Assembly: GCF_000281045.1 (NCBI RefSeq)
Contig: NW_008246110.1
Span: 326,918-372,814, forward strand
DNA: 45,897 nucleotides
Reading direction: 5' to 3'
Origin: Saprolegnia diclina VS20
Taxonomy: Eukaryota; Oomycota; Saprolegniomycetes; Saprolegniales; Saprolegniaceae
Of this stretch, positions 9,166 through 19,630 are shown in pieces. Numbering within the stretch: the first letter of the stretch is position 1; each line of letters starts with the position of its first letter. Below the pieces are notes generated by a model. It saw nothing but the letters and a program-made list of their open reading frames with translations, was not told the origin of the DNA and did no database searches. The position numbers and the translations under genes were made by a program.

Positions 9166-9843
9166 TTGCACCGGTTGGCATACGAGCATCAAGCCTTGTG
9201 TGCTGTGCACGTCGCACAAGCGATGCGCGCCAGAGCGTCTTGCGAGGGCACTGACAACCTAGCACCCAAGAGCAACCTTCGCCCCGTGCAGCGACGCAGG
9301 ATGCTATCGTAACTAGAGCCGCAACAAACTTGAGTAAATTGCGTGTACAGCAACGAGCTTGGACGACGTGTATCCACACTGCTGGGTGAGCGCACACCCA
9401 GTCGAAGATGACGACCGACGACGAGAACCTTGTAAAAGTGCATCCCAGTTACGATGCGACTACATCGCTGGGTCGCTGGGTCGCTCGGCCCTCGCCGCTT
9501 GTCGCAACCGCGCAATGTACCTGCCGTGGCATCGTTGCACCCTCACCTCCGACTTGCGTACCGGTGTCAGGTCAAGGACGCGAATGGCAACGACGTGCAC
9601 TTTCCAGCGCCATCGCAAGACGTGGCAGCACCGCTCGTTTCGGATCGTGCGGCTCGCAGCGGCCTGGCCCGGCTTTGCACGGTCTTCGGGTACCGCGGTA
9701 GTAATGCCATCTGGTTTTTCAATATTTGTTGAAGTCGGTGCGTCCCTACTCCGTAAGACAACGAGGTAATGTGTGGGATAAGCGCCAAAGCCGGCGCTCG
9801 ACTACCGAGCTATATTAAAGACATAGATATACACGCGCCGCGA
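9166..9843 (+). other. possible 3' exons of the CHAT/P-loop gene
   Basis: Short open frames continue on the plus strand after 9165, with at least one plausible intron (GTACCTGCC donor near 9515, GTGTCAG acceptor near 9570). The clearest one ends at a TGA about 9732, with the peptide FGYRGSNAIWFFNIC. They may be further exons of the upstream gene rather than a separate one, but I could not find a set of splice sites that closes all frames. The convergent LARP gene ends at 9844. Confidence 0.35.
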
Positions 9844-11192
9844 TCATGCCGACGTCGTGGCTGCGTTGGCCTTGCGCAAGAGCAGGTCGAACGGGTGGTG
9901 GGTCGGGAGCGCATTCGCAGGGACCCACTGCTGCCAATACATCGACGGGCGGACTTTGGCCAGTTGGACAAACGACGGGTCGACGTCGCCGTTGAGCTTG
10001 CGCTTGCAGAGCAGCGTCACGTGGGGCGACGCATCGAGGCGTTCGACGAGCGCCAAGAGCGGCACGGTCGGGTTCATCATGGCACGGACGCGGTTGAAGT
10101 TCAAGACGACGCTCATGTAGACGTAGCCCTCGGCGTCCATGCGCTGGCGCAAAAACACATCGCGCATGAGGTTGTGCTCGCTAAAGTAGTAGGCGCTAGA
10201 AGGAACAAGCATGAGTTTCGAGGATGGCAGGTGAACACGAACATTTGATCGACAATGTGCTGGAGGACGAGCGGGTTGGACGGAGCGGGCGCAGTCGAAA
10301 GCGGCGTCGACGACGCATCGAGGCTCACCGTCTTGGCGAGGACTGGCGGCGGCGGCACGCTTGCGTCACCGCCGAGCACATCCCGCCACGCGCGGCCGTC
10401 GGCCGTCGACGAGTGCGAACGGACGAGCTTCTTGGGCTTCATTAGCATCGGCGGCGGGCGCGCGACGGGCGAGGGCGACCACTTGACCGGCTCGACGCGG
10501 CCCGGGCACGACTTGGGGGGCGAAAAGGACGAAGACGAGACCGTCGACGCGCACGACGTCGGTGACGACGGCACGATCGGCTCCTTCAACAAGAAATCCA
10601 TCGACGTCGTCGCCTTCTTGGTCTTCATTTGCGGTGACAGCGTCAGCGGCGTCAAGATCGACTTGGTGATTCGCCGCGGCGGCGTCGCAAGAACGGCGTC
10701 GACCGCCGAGGGTTCGGGCACCGGGATCTCGGGCGCGACGGTTGCAGCGACCAACTCTAGCACAGTCTCTGTCGGCTTGGTGTCCTCTGCGATCGGCGCG
10801 AGGAGGTCTTGCGAGCGCGGCGCGTCCACAACAACGTCTTGTGGCGCATCGTCGAACGGCGCAGGCTCGCAGCGAGTCTCGACCGCTGTCGGTGTTGCAG
10901 TCGTTGCAGGTGGCATGGGGGACGTGGCCTTCTTGGCCTTCTTCTTCTTAACCTTTCGCCGGCTCGTGGGCGTGGTCGTCGCAGGCGTCGGCTCGACCGC
11001 TGCGACGGCGACGTGCTCGATGGTTTCGTCGTCCGTGGCCGTGGCCCCGCGACCGGAGCGCAGCCACGCGACGGTGCTGTAGCAGACAAAGACCGAGAGG
11101 ATCACGAGCACGATGGACTCCTTGGCGTCGTGGGCCATGTCCACGAGCTTGGCCGAGACCTGGACTCCGACGATCGCGACGACGCTGCTCAT
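9844..11192 (-). CDS. La-related protein (La-motif RNA-binding) with N-terminal hydrophobic anchor
   Basis: Two exons, complement(join(9844..10195,10243..11192)), 433 residues; the intron 10196-10242 has GTTCGT and TCTAG ends. The splice restores the start of the La motif, HIVDQI then AYYFSEHNL, followed by MRDVFLRQRMDAEGYV and SVVLNFNRVRAM. This matches the winged-helix La module of LARP proteins, which binds RNA 3' ends or poly(A). Upstream is a long disordered Pro/Ser/Thr region with a basic patch (SRRKVKKKKAKKA). Odd: residues about 25-45 (ESIVLVILSVFVCYSTVAW) form a predicted membrane segment, not expected in a LARP. It suggests tethering to ER or another membrane, with the La module in the cytosol. 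There is no RRM after the La motif; the protein ends about 100 residues later. Confidence 0.85.
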
Positions 11193-13142
11193 CCTGCTGT
11201 CGACAAAGCTTGGTGCTTACTGCCTCAGAACGGGGGTTTTCCGCTTTGCGCGGCTCAACAACTGGCATAGATAGAAGAACGCATGCCGGCATCTGATTGG
11301 CTGCCGAAAAACCTGTTTTTGTTGTTACCTAATCGGGTCGGTTTGCACCCAGCATCATATTTATGTGTTTGCATACAAACACCAAGTGTAGCAATAAAAA
11401 ACGCTCGGTGGCCCTTTCTTGAAGTACAAGATCTGGGCGTGGGACGCCAGAGTCATTGCAGCAGGTGCAATCGTTGAGCTTACTTACTTGCCCCAACGGT
11501 GCTATATCTTCGGACGGCTTGCGGCGTCCATCGAGACTGTCGCCCGCTCCTCGGTATAATGAGAATACAGGAGTAGCAACCGCCGACTGGAAATTTTCAT
11601 TTTCGTGTCCTTACAGGGCGTTGAGCCCGCTCGACAGATGGCACGACAACGGACCACGTCGTCATCTGGAGGAGGCCCACAAAGACTCAGCAGGATCCTG
11701 GATCTGCCCTGAGATAGGCCCGAGCCGCAGTAGCTTTGCGCGTCGTGAAAAGGGGCGGGCAGCCGTGATGCGGCGAGCCATCCACACGGTAGGTACATTA
11801 GCATCACGAAGCGTGCACGGCTACAATCGACGAAATGGGTACGAGGTAGACTGACCGCAGGCTTTAGCTACTCTGCACTCGACCAGTCTCACTCGACCGG
11901 ACGTCGGTGCGCTCGTGTCGCACCCCAACTCAGAGACCGACAACACACTCTATCCTCTGCGCGCCTCTTCTGCAGTGAAGACGACGGCAGCAGGAGCAAG
12001 CGCGTACGAAGGCTCCAAGAAACGTCAACGCGCCATCTGCACAGATGATGACATGCAAACGGGCGCCCATCTGCGGCATCACTCCGATAGGTGACCGACC
12101 GCATGGTTGACGCCCTTTGCATTGCGCTCGGCGACCTCGTCTTGCCTTTGCACATTGAGAACCTCAGGGAAAGCCTCGTGCGACTCGTTCGTGGCAAGAT
12201 GTTGAACGAGACAGGCGGGGTCTATGGAAAGGGAGGCCACGTTGATACTACACGTCCAACACCTCGTTTGGCTGCACAGACGCAGCGACGCCGTGTTATA
12301 GCAAAGTGATCGTTTACGGACCTACAGTGCTGCTGCCGATCCGTGAGCACCCAGCCGGTCGAGCCGCGATGCGCGGACACGCAAGCGTCGTCGCTAGGGC
12401 GCAGTAACATGCCAGCGACCAATACTTGCAATGGCACATGACAGGATGCGTACATTCTATCTACTCTACCGCACCTGCGTACAACGCCTTCGCCACGATC
12501 CCATCCATCACGCCCTTTCGACGTCGTTTTTGTGTGGCGCGTTCTTATTGGCTCCGGCGGGATCTTTGATGCGAGCGAGCAGCGAGCAATAGAAAGCGAG
12601 TCGTTAAATATAATGCTGTGCTCGAAATTGCCATCGTCGACAATGTACACTATTTGCCGTGCGGTGGGTCGAACCCCACCGTCGACGTCCGCGGGAGCTG
12701 CGGATTCTTGGCTCAAGCAAGACTTATCGCGTTGCGTCCATGACATACTAGCACTGCAAAGCTCTATATGATCGTATAGGACAACACTCGAAGGCTACGT
12801 GAATGACCCAACAGTGTACTAGTGCCTTGCAAGTGGCGCTAGCGTCGGCGCAACGCGCCGTTGCTAGAGACACGCTACCGGTCCGTGCACGCTGCCAAGT
12901 CTACGGAGAGAAGTCAAAGCTTCGGTGCAACAGCGATCAATGAGCTGCGAACTGGTATCTCGACGTATCAGCGTCGCGAGTGCTGTGCTTGCGAGGTCGA
13001 TGAGGCCTCCGATAGTACACTATATATGAAAATGTGTACAACGGTGGTAGTGTATCAACACTATATAGCGAGCATTGCGTATTTGGTTGGTGGTGGTCTT
13101 GACGCAAGCATTTCCATTTTCAGTGGCGCAGTCGACGCGGCG
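11193..13142. other. about 1.9 kb with no confident gene; possible decayed coding traces
   Basis: The first 300 bases should be the LARP promoter (an ATTGG box at about 11296). Plus-strand stretches near 11880-12310 have a GC-rich, coding-like texture (for example a frame from 12091 of 72 residues rich in Leu/Arg), and another frame is on the minus strand at 12222-12746. None shows a known motif, and the frames cannot be joined with consistent splice sites. A hairpin with a 7-bp stem (CGGTGGG/CCCACCG) lies near 12660-12680. A degraded gene is the simplest reading. Confidence 0.4.
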
Positions 13143-14014
13143 ATGGTGCTCTACAAGCAAGTGATCTTGACCAACCTCAAGAGCTCGCCGGCGGAGACGG
13201 CCAAGATGTTCCAGGAGCTCTCGGGCTTCCTTCTTGGCCGTGGCGGCGTCGTCCGCGACCTCGCCAACCGCGGCCACCGCGTGCTTGGTTACCCCATTGA
13301 CGACCGTCGCTGGGGTGGCACCTTTGAGCGCCACCGCGAGGCCAAGCTTGTCGTCAAGACCTTCGAGACGAACCCGACGACGCTCAAGGAGCTCGAGGCT
13401 AAAATGAAGCTCTCGTACCCGGTGCTGCGCTTCATGACGTTCAAGGTCGATAAGGACCCGCTGCGCAACGTGCTCAAGCAGGCGACGGCCGAGCCGGCCA
13501 TCGCCGACGAAGCTAGCGCCAGCAACTTCAGCTGGGAGCAGTTCCAGGCGTCGCTCAACGACAACGTCAAGGTGGTGCGCACGGACTACATTGCCGACGA
13601 GCGCAACGACCCGATGGCCAACATGAACATTGCCAACTACGTCAGCGAGGACGCTGATGATGACGATGATGATGCCGAGGTCGATGACGAAGACGAGCCG
13701 TTGACCGCCCAGCAGCAAGAGATGGCCGACTGGTTGGTCGAGAAGGCTGGCAAGAGCGATATTCTCAAGACGGAGGAGATCATCCATGCGCTCGAGAACG
13801 CGACCAAGCCCGCCAAGAGCGACAACGTCGAGTACTGGGATGGTACCCAATCGCTCTGGTGCAAAATGGTCTCTCATGCTCGTGTATCTGCGTAGACGAT
13901 GACTTTGACTTCGAGGACGACGACAGCGCACAGGACAAGAACGAAAAGGTAGAGCACGACTGGCAGAAGGACTCGTCCTACGTGCCCCCTGTCCCGCGCC
14001 CGACCAAGAAGTAG
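13143..14014 (+). CDS. MRPS6: mitochondrial small ribosomal subunit protein bS6m
   Basis: Two exons, join(13143..13842,13896..14014), 272 residues; the intron 13843-13895 joins YWDD to DFDFEDDD in phase. The N-terminal 100 residues match bS6: MVLYKQVILT, the helix following it, GGVVRDLANRGHRVLGYPI, FETNPTTLKELEAK and LRFMTFKV. bS6 binds the central domain of small-subunit rRNA with bS18. Compared with bacterial S6 (about 130 residues) the protein has a long C-terminal extension with two acidic stretches (near residues 167-182 and 230-240) and the end SSYVPPVPRPTKK. No classic mitochondrial presequence is seen, but plant and protist bS6m often start directly with the fold. In-frame codons exist upstream, yet the ATG at 13143 gives the canonical bS6 N-terminus. 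Confidence 0.88.
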
Positions 14015-14965
14015 ATCCAGATAGTAGATGAAGATGAACCAGTCGTCTCTAGGAGATGTATGATGCTGTACGACGTTGCATTCTCTTCCTTCGTTGAAGG
14101 CGAACGAGGCTTGAAGCATCGCGCCCATCTCCATACAGCGTTCAAGGAGTAGCTTGGTCGAGATACGGACTGTGATGCACGGAGCATCTGCGTCGTGGTC
14201 CTCTCGGAGCAATTGCGATCACGAGCAAACGCGACGACGGTCGTCGTCCATGATCTACCGGCTCTGGCGTCCGACCCAGAAGTATCAGCTGCGCCGCCCA
14301 GGAAGGATTCTTTATCGGCCTACGCCATGTCCACCTCTACCATTCTCTGGCGCACGAACAACATTGCCAAGTCTATCTACCCACCAAGTCTTCCGCCCGA
14401 CCGTGATGCTTGCTCGGTCATCGCATGTTCCTTTCTTCTCATTCGCCTTCCTGCAAATCGACGCACGCGCAAGGAGCGAAGCGCGATCCCACCCCGTGCT
14501 CGGACTGTATAAGCAATGCAACCAAGCCAAGCTTAGTAAGCGAGCTAATCAAGGTCATGGGGTTGAGCCACAGTCCACAGTAACTCCCACAAGCCGTCGC
14601 CTGCTTAAATGGTCTGGCCACTGCGACTTGGTCACGCTCGTCAAAATTGCCGCTTGTTCAGCGAAGGAGCGAAGCACAAGTGGTTTTTGCCTGCGAGGGC
14701 TCGTCCAGCCACCGACTCCAACGACGTACGTAGTGATAGTGACGGCTCTGTCTACTACTCGTACTGAGCGGTGTCGTCATGCGTGTCATGCCCAAGATCG
14801 TCCTCGAAGTCGCTCACCGACCATTCCAACCGTGTGATTGGGTCGCGCCACGGGATTTCTGCCAATCGCGTGCGCGGTTGACCTCTCCCATGCAAAATTT
14901 CCTGCAAATTGGTGGCTGGTTCTCCGATACGTCGTCGCATCATTCAGCGCCTCCTCCATCGCAGC
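14015..14965. other. intergenic, about 950 bases, no supported gene
   Basis: Between bS6m and SUA5. A 227-codon plus-strand frame from 14154 and a 105-codon frame from 14195 overlap here, but both have arginine- and serine-rich composition without motifs and lack the codon style of the real genes. The last 100 bases should contain the SUA5 promoter; TGATTGGG at about 14837 is an ATTGG box. Confidence 0.45.
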
Positions 14966-16200
14966 ATGCTCCTCTCGCCGACCTCCGAAGGCCTCGCGCG
15001 GGCCGGCCAAGAGCTCCGGGCCGGCCGCCTCGTCGCCTTTCCCACTGAAACGGTCTACGGACTTGGCGCCAACGCGTTTGACGCGAAAGCGCTCTTGTCG
15101 ATCTTCGAGGCCAAGGGCCGCCCGCTCACGGACCCGCTCATCGTGCATGTGCCATCGGTTCAGAAGGCGCTTGAGCTTGTCGAGCTCAACGAATCCGGCG
15201 TGCATCTCTTCAAGACGCTCGCGACCGCCTTCTGGCCGGGCCCGCTCACGCTCATTGCGCCGGCGATTCCCGCGCTCCCGCGCGAAGGTACGCTGCTCGG
15301 CTTCGAGCCCTCGACTGAATCCAACTAGTGTCGGCCAACACGGGTTTTGTGGGCATTCGCATCCCGAACCACCCGATCGCCAAGGCACTGCTCGAAGCGG
15401 CCCAGGTACAACCCCTCTAGTGACATGCCACCACACTCGTATCGTAGGTGCCGGTGGCCGCGCCCAGTGCCAACCGGTTTGGCCACGTGAGCCCAACGAC
15501 GGCCCAGCACGTGATCAACGACCTCGGCGCGTACCCGGGCGGTCTCCACGTCATTGATAACACGGGCGCGTCGTGCTGCGAGGTCGGTATCGAGTCGACC
15601 GTCGCCAAGCTCGTGCCGGAAGAGAAGAAGCTCCTCGTCTTCCGCCGAGGCGGCGTCTCCGAGGCCGCGCTGCACCACGTTCTCAATGAAACCTTCGGTC
15701 TTGGCATCGAGGTCGTTCATGCGCAGCGCGTCGTCGACGATCACTCGACGCAAAACCAGGTCGCGCCCGGGCAGCTTCTGACGCACTACGCGCCGGATGT
15801 CGAGACGTTCATGCTCGAGCCGTCGTCTTCGCCACCGTCGGTGACGCCGGAGATGAAGACGTGGGTTGTCTTGGACTTTCACGGCCGCCTCACCGCTTTG
15901 CAACCGCACGTCGCTGGCTACTTGGACTTGTCGGCGTCGTACGACCGCTCTGCCACTCGTGACATGCTAAGAACACGCGTAGGGGCAACATTCTCGCAGC
16001 GGCCCACGTGGTCTTTGACTCGCTGCGGTGGGCAGAGCAGGTGTCGGGCGCGACGGTACGCACCGACTTGAGCTCCTTCACCCTCAAAAACCATGTAGCG
16101 CATTGTGATTCCCGATGTCTCGGCCGTGCAGCAAGAGCACGCGCCGGCGCTGCACGATCGTCTCTTCCGTGCGTCGTCGGGCAAGCGCTGCCGCCTCTAA
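14966..16200 (+). CDS. SUA5: threonylcarbamoyl-AMP synthase (SUA5/YRDC)
   Basis: Five exons, join(14966..15287,15329..15405,15448..15938,15983..16055,16099..16200), 354 residues; introns are 41-44 nt and all phases close. Exon 1 has the YrdC start GRLVAFPTETVYGLGANAFD, then FEAKGRPLTDPLIVHV and FWPGPLTLI. Exon 2 gives GFVGIRIPNHPIA. Exon 3 gives PVAAPSANRFGHVSPT and the tail of the YrdC fold, then SUA5-specific PGQLLTHYAPD. Exons 4-5 complete the C-terminal SUA5 domain (YLDLSASGNILAAAHVVF, HDRLF). The enzyme makes L-threonylcarbamoyl-AMP from threonine, bicarbonate and ATP, the first step of t6A formation at tRNA position 37. Having the C-terminal domain makes it SUA5-like rather than short YRDC. 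The start is the first in-frame ATG; a targeting peptide is not evident. Confidence 0.93.
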
Positions 16201-16283
16201 CTCTATATCTAAACACGCGCGTTCTCTGCAATACGAGAGTATATAAGCTATTGGGACAGAGACGACGCCTTGCAGCTCACGGG

Positions 16284-16760
16284 CTAGACCACGGCAGGCA
16301 GCTGTCGCTCGCGCAGGAGCTCGTCGCGCGTGGCACGGCGGGCGTCGCGGGTTGCATTGGCGTCGCGAGCAAAGAAAGCAATGTCGTCGTGCGTGTACTT
16401 GAGCGCTTGCAGCAGCAAAATGCGTTCGTGGGGCAGGAGCTTGCGCACGTTTTTGGCACCGTCAGTGGCCGGGCAGGCGGCGGTGGTGACGTTGACGTGC
16501 TTGCGCCCGAGGCCGATGGGCGGGCCTCGCTCTAGCGGCACCGCGCTGCCGTTGACGTCGGCGGGGAACTCGAAGGTTGTCGTCGTCGAGAAGGTCACGC
16601 GCCGCCGCCGCCGCCGCTTCGCGTCGCTCTCGTCCGTGCTGTGCGTGCGTGCGCGCTTGGCTGGCCGGAGGTCGCCGGCCAGCAGCGCCGGTTGGTTGAG
16701 CACGTAGTTGCAGAAGACGAGGAGCGCGTCGTCCGAGCGCACGGCGCAGCAGAGCGACAT
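16284..16760 (-). CDS. CSRNP-like nuclear protein
   Basis: Single exon, 158 residues from the first in-frame ATG at 16760 (the frame stays open further upstream without an ATG). A basic run KRRRRRR near residue 49 is likely a nuclear localisation signal. It flows straight into RVTFSTTTTFEFP, GSAVPLERGPPIGLG and RKH, then LLPHERILLLQ. This order resembles the N-terminal domain of animal cysteine/serine-rich nuclear proteins (RVTF...V..YFPR..G..SVPS.GG..LGM..HS). The Cys-rich part of CSRNPs is absent. RVTF also fits the PP1-binding RVxF pattern. Function is unknown; a transcription-related or PP1-linked role is inferred. It is convergent with SUA5, with 83 bases between stops. Confidence 0.65.
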   Translation of the reverse strand: MSLCCAVRSDDALLVFCNYVLNQPALLAGDLRPAKRARTHSTDESDAKRRRRRRVTFSTTTTFEFPADVNGSAVPLERGPPIGLGRKHVNVTTAACPATDGAKNVRKLLPHERILLLQALKYTHDDIAFFARDANATRDARRATRDELLRERQLPAVV

Positions 16761-17449
16761 GGGATTGCAAAGTGGGCGAATAAAGATCGTTTCGATGGCG
16801 GCTTTTTTCACCCAACTTGGCGTGGCCACGCTTGACTTTTTATATCAACAGATACAAACACCAAGCTATTTTTATAAAGACGCCCGAGACAAAAACAAGG
16901 CCAAATTGGTGCCTGGCCTATCACCGGCAAGAGGTTGCTCGGAAAGGATAATCCCACGCAACGTTTCACGGGCGCATCTTTGCGCCATGCTGCCGACGCG
17001 ATTTGACGGACGAGACGACTGGTACACTGCAGAAGATCAACGCTTCAAAGGTGCAGCCATGCTGTTATCACTCGGAACCGAGTCCGTGGCAGAGCAGACA
17101 AGAGGTCGCTAGATCTGAGTCGTTGAATAGGACTCGAGGTGAACTGCAGGGTTGGGGTTCGGGTTGCTACACCATCAACGTCGGACGACAGTTCCCACGC
17201 CATGCTTTTGTGTCCAACGATAGACTAGCATGCCTGCAAGCACAAGGATCGAAGCACCGACCAGTGTCAAGACCAATGGACTACGTGGCGCTGGCACCTG
17301 CAGCTCCACAATGGGAATCCAGGGAAATGGCGGCCACTGGAGGAAGAAGAATCACGCGCAGCGACACGGTGTGTTGGGTGCCTTGGGTTTATACGCCAAA
17401 TTGATACAAAGCAACGTCGTATTGACAACAACACAGGGCGGAATATCCT
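16761..17449. other. intergenic, no supported gene
   Basis: About 690 bases between the CSRNP-like start and the stop of the UBX gene. It is AT-richer for the first 150 bases, as expected for the promoter of the minus-strand gene at 16284-16760. Frames at 17003-17505 (plus) are short, motif-free and partly antisense to the last UBX exons. Confidence 0.45.
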
Positions 17450-18989
17450 CTACGAGTCCAAGTCTTGGACGTACAGCAACGCCTGGGGCGCGAGTCCCTA
17501 CGTGACACGTGAATAGGAACATCACTAACGCTCTTCCTACCGCGTCGAGGAGCGTGCTCGATACGTCGTCGGGTCCCCACGCTTTTCGCGGAAAGTTGGT
17601 CGCGAGCTCGTAGCGGGCAATCGACAACTCCTTCTCAAAGAGACTCACATCGACAAAGTCCCGGACGACCTGCAAAGTGTACGTTGAGCCTCGCTCCAAT
17701 AAGATCGTATTCATCTACCTGAAAGGTATCCGCGGCGAAGAAGAGACGCTCCAGGCGCGTGCCGTTGTACAGTTGGAACCGAATCAAGCACGTGTCCTTG
17801 CCGCGGGCGGTGGGCCCATGAGCGAGGGCGGCTCGTTTCGCCTCTATCGTGGCGGCGCGCGCCTAGACGCTGCTGAGAGAACGCCTCCAAGTGGATGTAA
17901 AGATACTTGGTGCTCGCGCTCCTTCTGAAGACGCTGCGCTTCTTCGGCTGCGCGCTCAGCTTCGAGGCGCGCGGCTTCTTCGGCGACCTGCCGCGCCTCG
18001 TCTGCTCGTCGACGTTCGTCTTCCTCCGCCTACGAAAGAAAAAGAAGAAGAGAAAAGTCCACAGTGTTCTTATTGCGTAGAGCAACCTTGAGCCGGTCGG
18101 CTTCGAGCGACACTTGGTATTCGCGGTCTTGCTCTTCCCGCAGGATCTGCGCCTCAGTCCTGGACCATGACGGTTAGACGAGGGTGATGCAAGGAGACCA
18201 GTGTACCGGAACTGTTCTTGGGCGCGCGAGGCCGTGATGTGGTGCTGGTTGCGCAAGATGGCATTGGCGAGACGCGCGGTAAGCTGCTCCTTGGTCACGA
18301 CGCCTACATGCGAGGATGAATCCAAGGCGAGGACGTGGCAGAACCGGACCTTGGATCTTTTCAACGACGTTGAGACCACGCGGCGTCGAGATCAGAAGAG
18401 ACATGAACGGAAACGAGGCCGCGCCCAGCGTGAGCGAGACGCTGTAGCCTTCCGACTGCAGCACCGAGCCGGCCCAGAGGACCATGTTGTCGTGCTCGAG
18501 GCAGAACGCGACCATCTCGTCTGTGCAGAGCGCCGATCTACGCTTGCTACTCAGCATATCGCACAAGACTTATGACATGTACTTGCAGAAGCGTGGCGTG
18601 TCGTCGTGGACCTCCGAGTGCAGATAGACAAAGAGAAACTTGCCCGTGGTCTTGGCCAGGTTGGCCGCGTCGCGGAACGAGATGGGCTCGAACGCCGGGC
18701 AGAGGGCGCCATACTCCTTCTTCATGTCGTCCAGAAGGACCTGGGCGAGAAGCTACATGGCATAAGAAGCCAGCGATCGGCGGCGGGCGCGTACCTCGGG
18801 TGGCGGGTTGGTCCCGAAAAGATATTGCAGTGGCGACTTCCAGAACGACGGCAGTTCCGAGGCTACAGACGCCGGAGACGCAGGAGGCGACGGCGCGTCA
18901 GCCGGCGCGGGCGAAGGGCGCGGCTCCGAAGTCTCACCAAGGCCCACCCGGCGGCGCAGGCCCGTAGTCTCGACGCCGACGTCTTCCAT
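17450..18989 (-). CDS. UAS-UBX domain protein (FAF2/UBXD8-like)
   Basis: Nine exons, complement(join(17450..17497,17541..17669,17719..17862,17907..18029,18087..18159,18207..18303,18350..18537,18583..18752,18795..18989)), 388 residues. Introns are 42-57 nt; two end in CAG and the rest in TAG. After a Pro-rich N-terminus (about 45 residues) and FWKSPLQYLFG comes the UAS thioredoxin-like domain: FLFVYLHSEVHDDTPRFC, WAGSVLQSEGY, LGAASFPFMSLL. Next is ILREEQDREYQVSLEADRLK and a Glu/Arg/Ala coiled coil (about 235-275), then a UBX domain at the C-terminus (CLIRFQLYNGTR, FQVVRDFVD, ATNFPRKAW, ALLYVQDLDS). UBX domains bind the AAA ATPase p97/CDC48; UAS domains can bind fatty acids. ER-associated degradation is the family role. 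Odd: neither UBA domain nor membrane hairpin of animal FAF2 is present. Confidence 0.92.
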
Positions 18990-19029
18990 CTTTGTGGCTG
19001 TGTTGTTCAATTCGGATTGGATACTGTGG

Positions 19030-19056
19030 TACGGATACAAGGCGTTTGATCCGGAT
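19030..19056 (-). promoter_or_regulatory. paired TATCCGG-type motifs upstream of the UBX gene
   Basis: On the minus strand the stretch reads TTTATCCGGAT, eight bases, then TTGTATCCG, about 40-65 bp before the start codon at 18989. It resembles the SYF2 inverted repeat but as a direct pair. A core-promoter role is inferred from position. Confidence 0.4.
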
Positions 19057-19067
19057 AAAGTCGGCAA

Positions 19068-19237
19068 NNNNNNNNNNNNNNNNNNNNNNNNNNNNNNNNN
19101 NNNNNNNNNNNNNNNNNNNNNNNNNNNNNNNNNNNNNNNNNNNNNNNNNNNNNNNNNNNNNNNNNNNNNNNNNNNNNNNNNNNNNNNNNNNNNNNNNNNN
19201 NNNNNNNNNNNNNNNNNNNNNNNNNNNNNNNNNNNNN
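19068..19237. other. assembly gap (170 N)
   Basis: A run of 170 undetermined bases. Reading frames that cross it are meaningless because the true length and content are unknown. Confidence 0.99.
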
Positions 19238-19268
19238 CCGCGTCGAGGCCCACGCCGACACGAGCCAT
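19238..19268 (-). CDS. possible 5' end of a gene running into the gap
   Basis: An ATG at 19268 on the minus strand starts MARVGVGLDA and then enters the gap. It could be the start of a small gene hidden in the gap, or of a longer N-terminus for the UBX protein. The promoter-like motifs between the gap and 18989 argue against the second option. Nothing more can be said without the missing bases. Confidence 0.2.
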
Positions 19269-19630
19269 GCTACGACAGCTACACGTAGAGTCTCCCGTAC
19301 GCCTCAGCTTGTACTAGTATAGATATACACTCTTACCATAAGCGCTTTAGTTCGCTGAGCAGAGCTGTTTAAAGTTGACAGCAGTAAACGCTCGAGGTAT
19401 CAATTGTTGACCGCTGGAATGTTGTCGCCTGTCGGAGGACTTGGATTCAGAGATGGCCGCAGCGTGAAGTAGATACTGATGGCTCGTGCTCCTACAAGGC
19501 GAAGGTACCATCGCTGGGGTTATGCACTTGGAACTGAAGAAATGGTTCTTGGCGCGTAATCCACCGCTTGGACACATTTGATTGGTGGAAATCTTGCGCT
19601 TGTACTTTCTATGGGAATTCCAGCGCTTTG

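Noticed and set aside
12655-12690. tRNA-like T-arm (GGTGGGTCGAACCCCACC)
   Set aside because: The hairpin has a 6-nt loop instead of 7, and no matching acceptor, D or anticodon arms are found on either strand.
14154-14837. 227-codon plus-strand frame between bS6m and SUA5
   Set aside because: No motif, Arg/Ser-rich low-information composition, and overlapping alternative frames of equal quality.
18753-19268. Extended UBX protein starting at 19268 through the gap
   Set aside because: The frame crosses 170 N of unknown true length, and the segment between the gap and 18989 contains promoter-type TATCCGG motifs.
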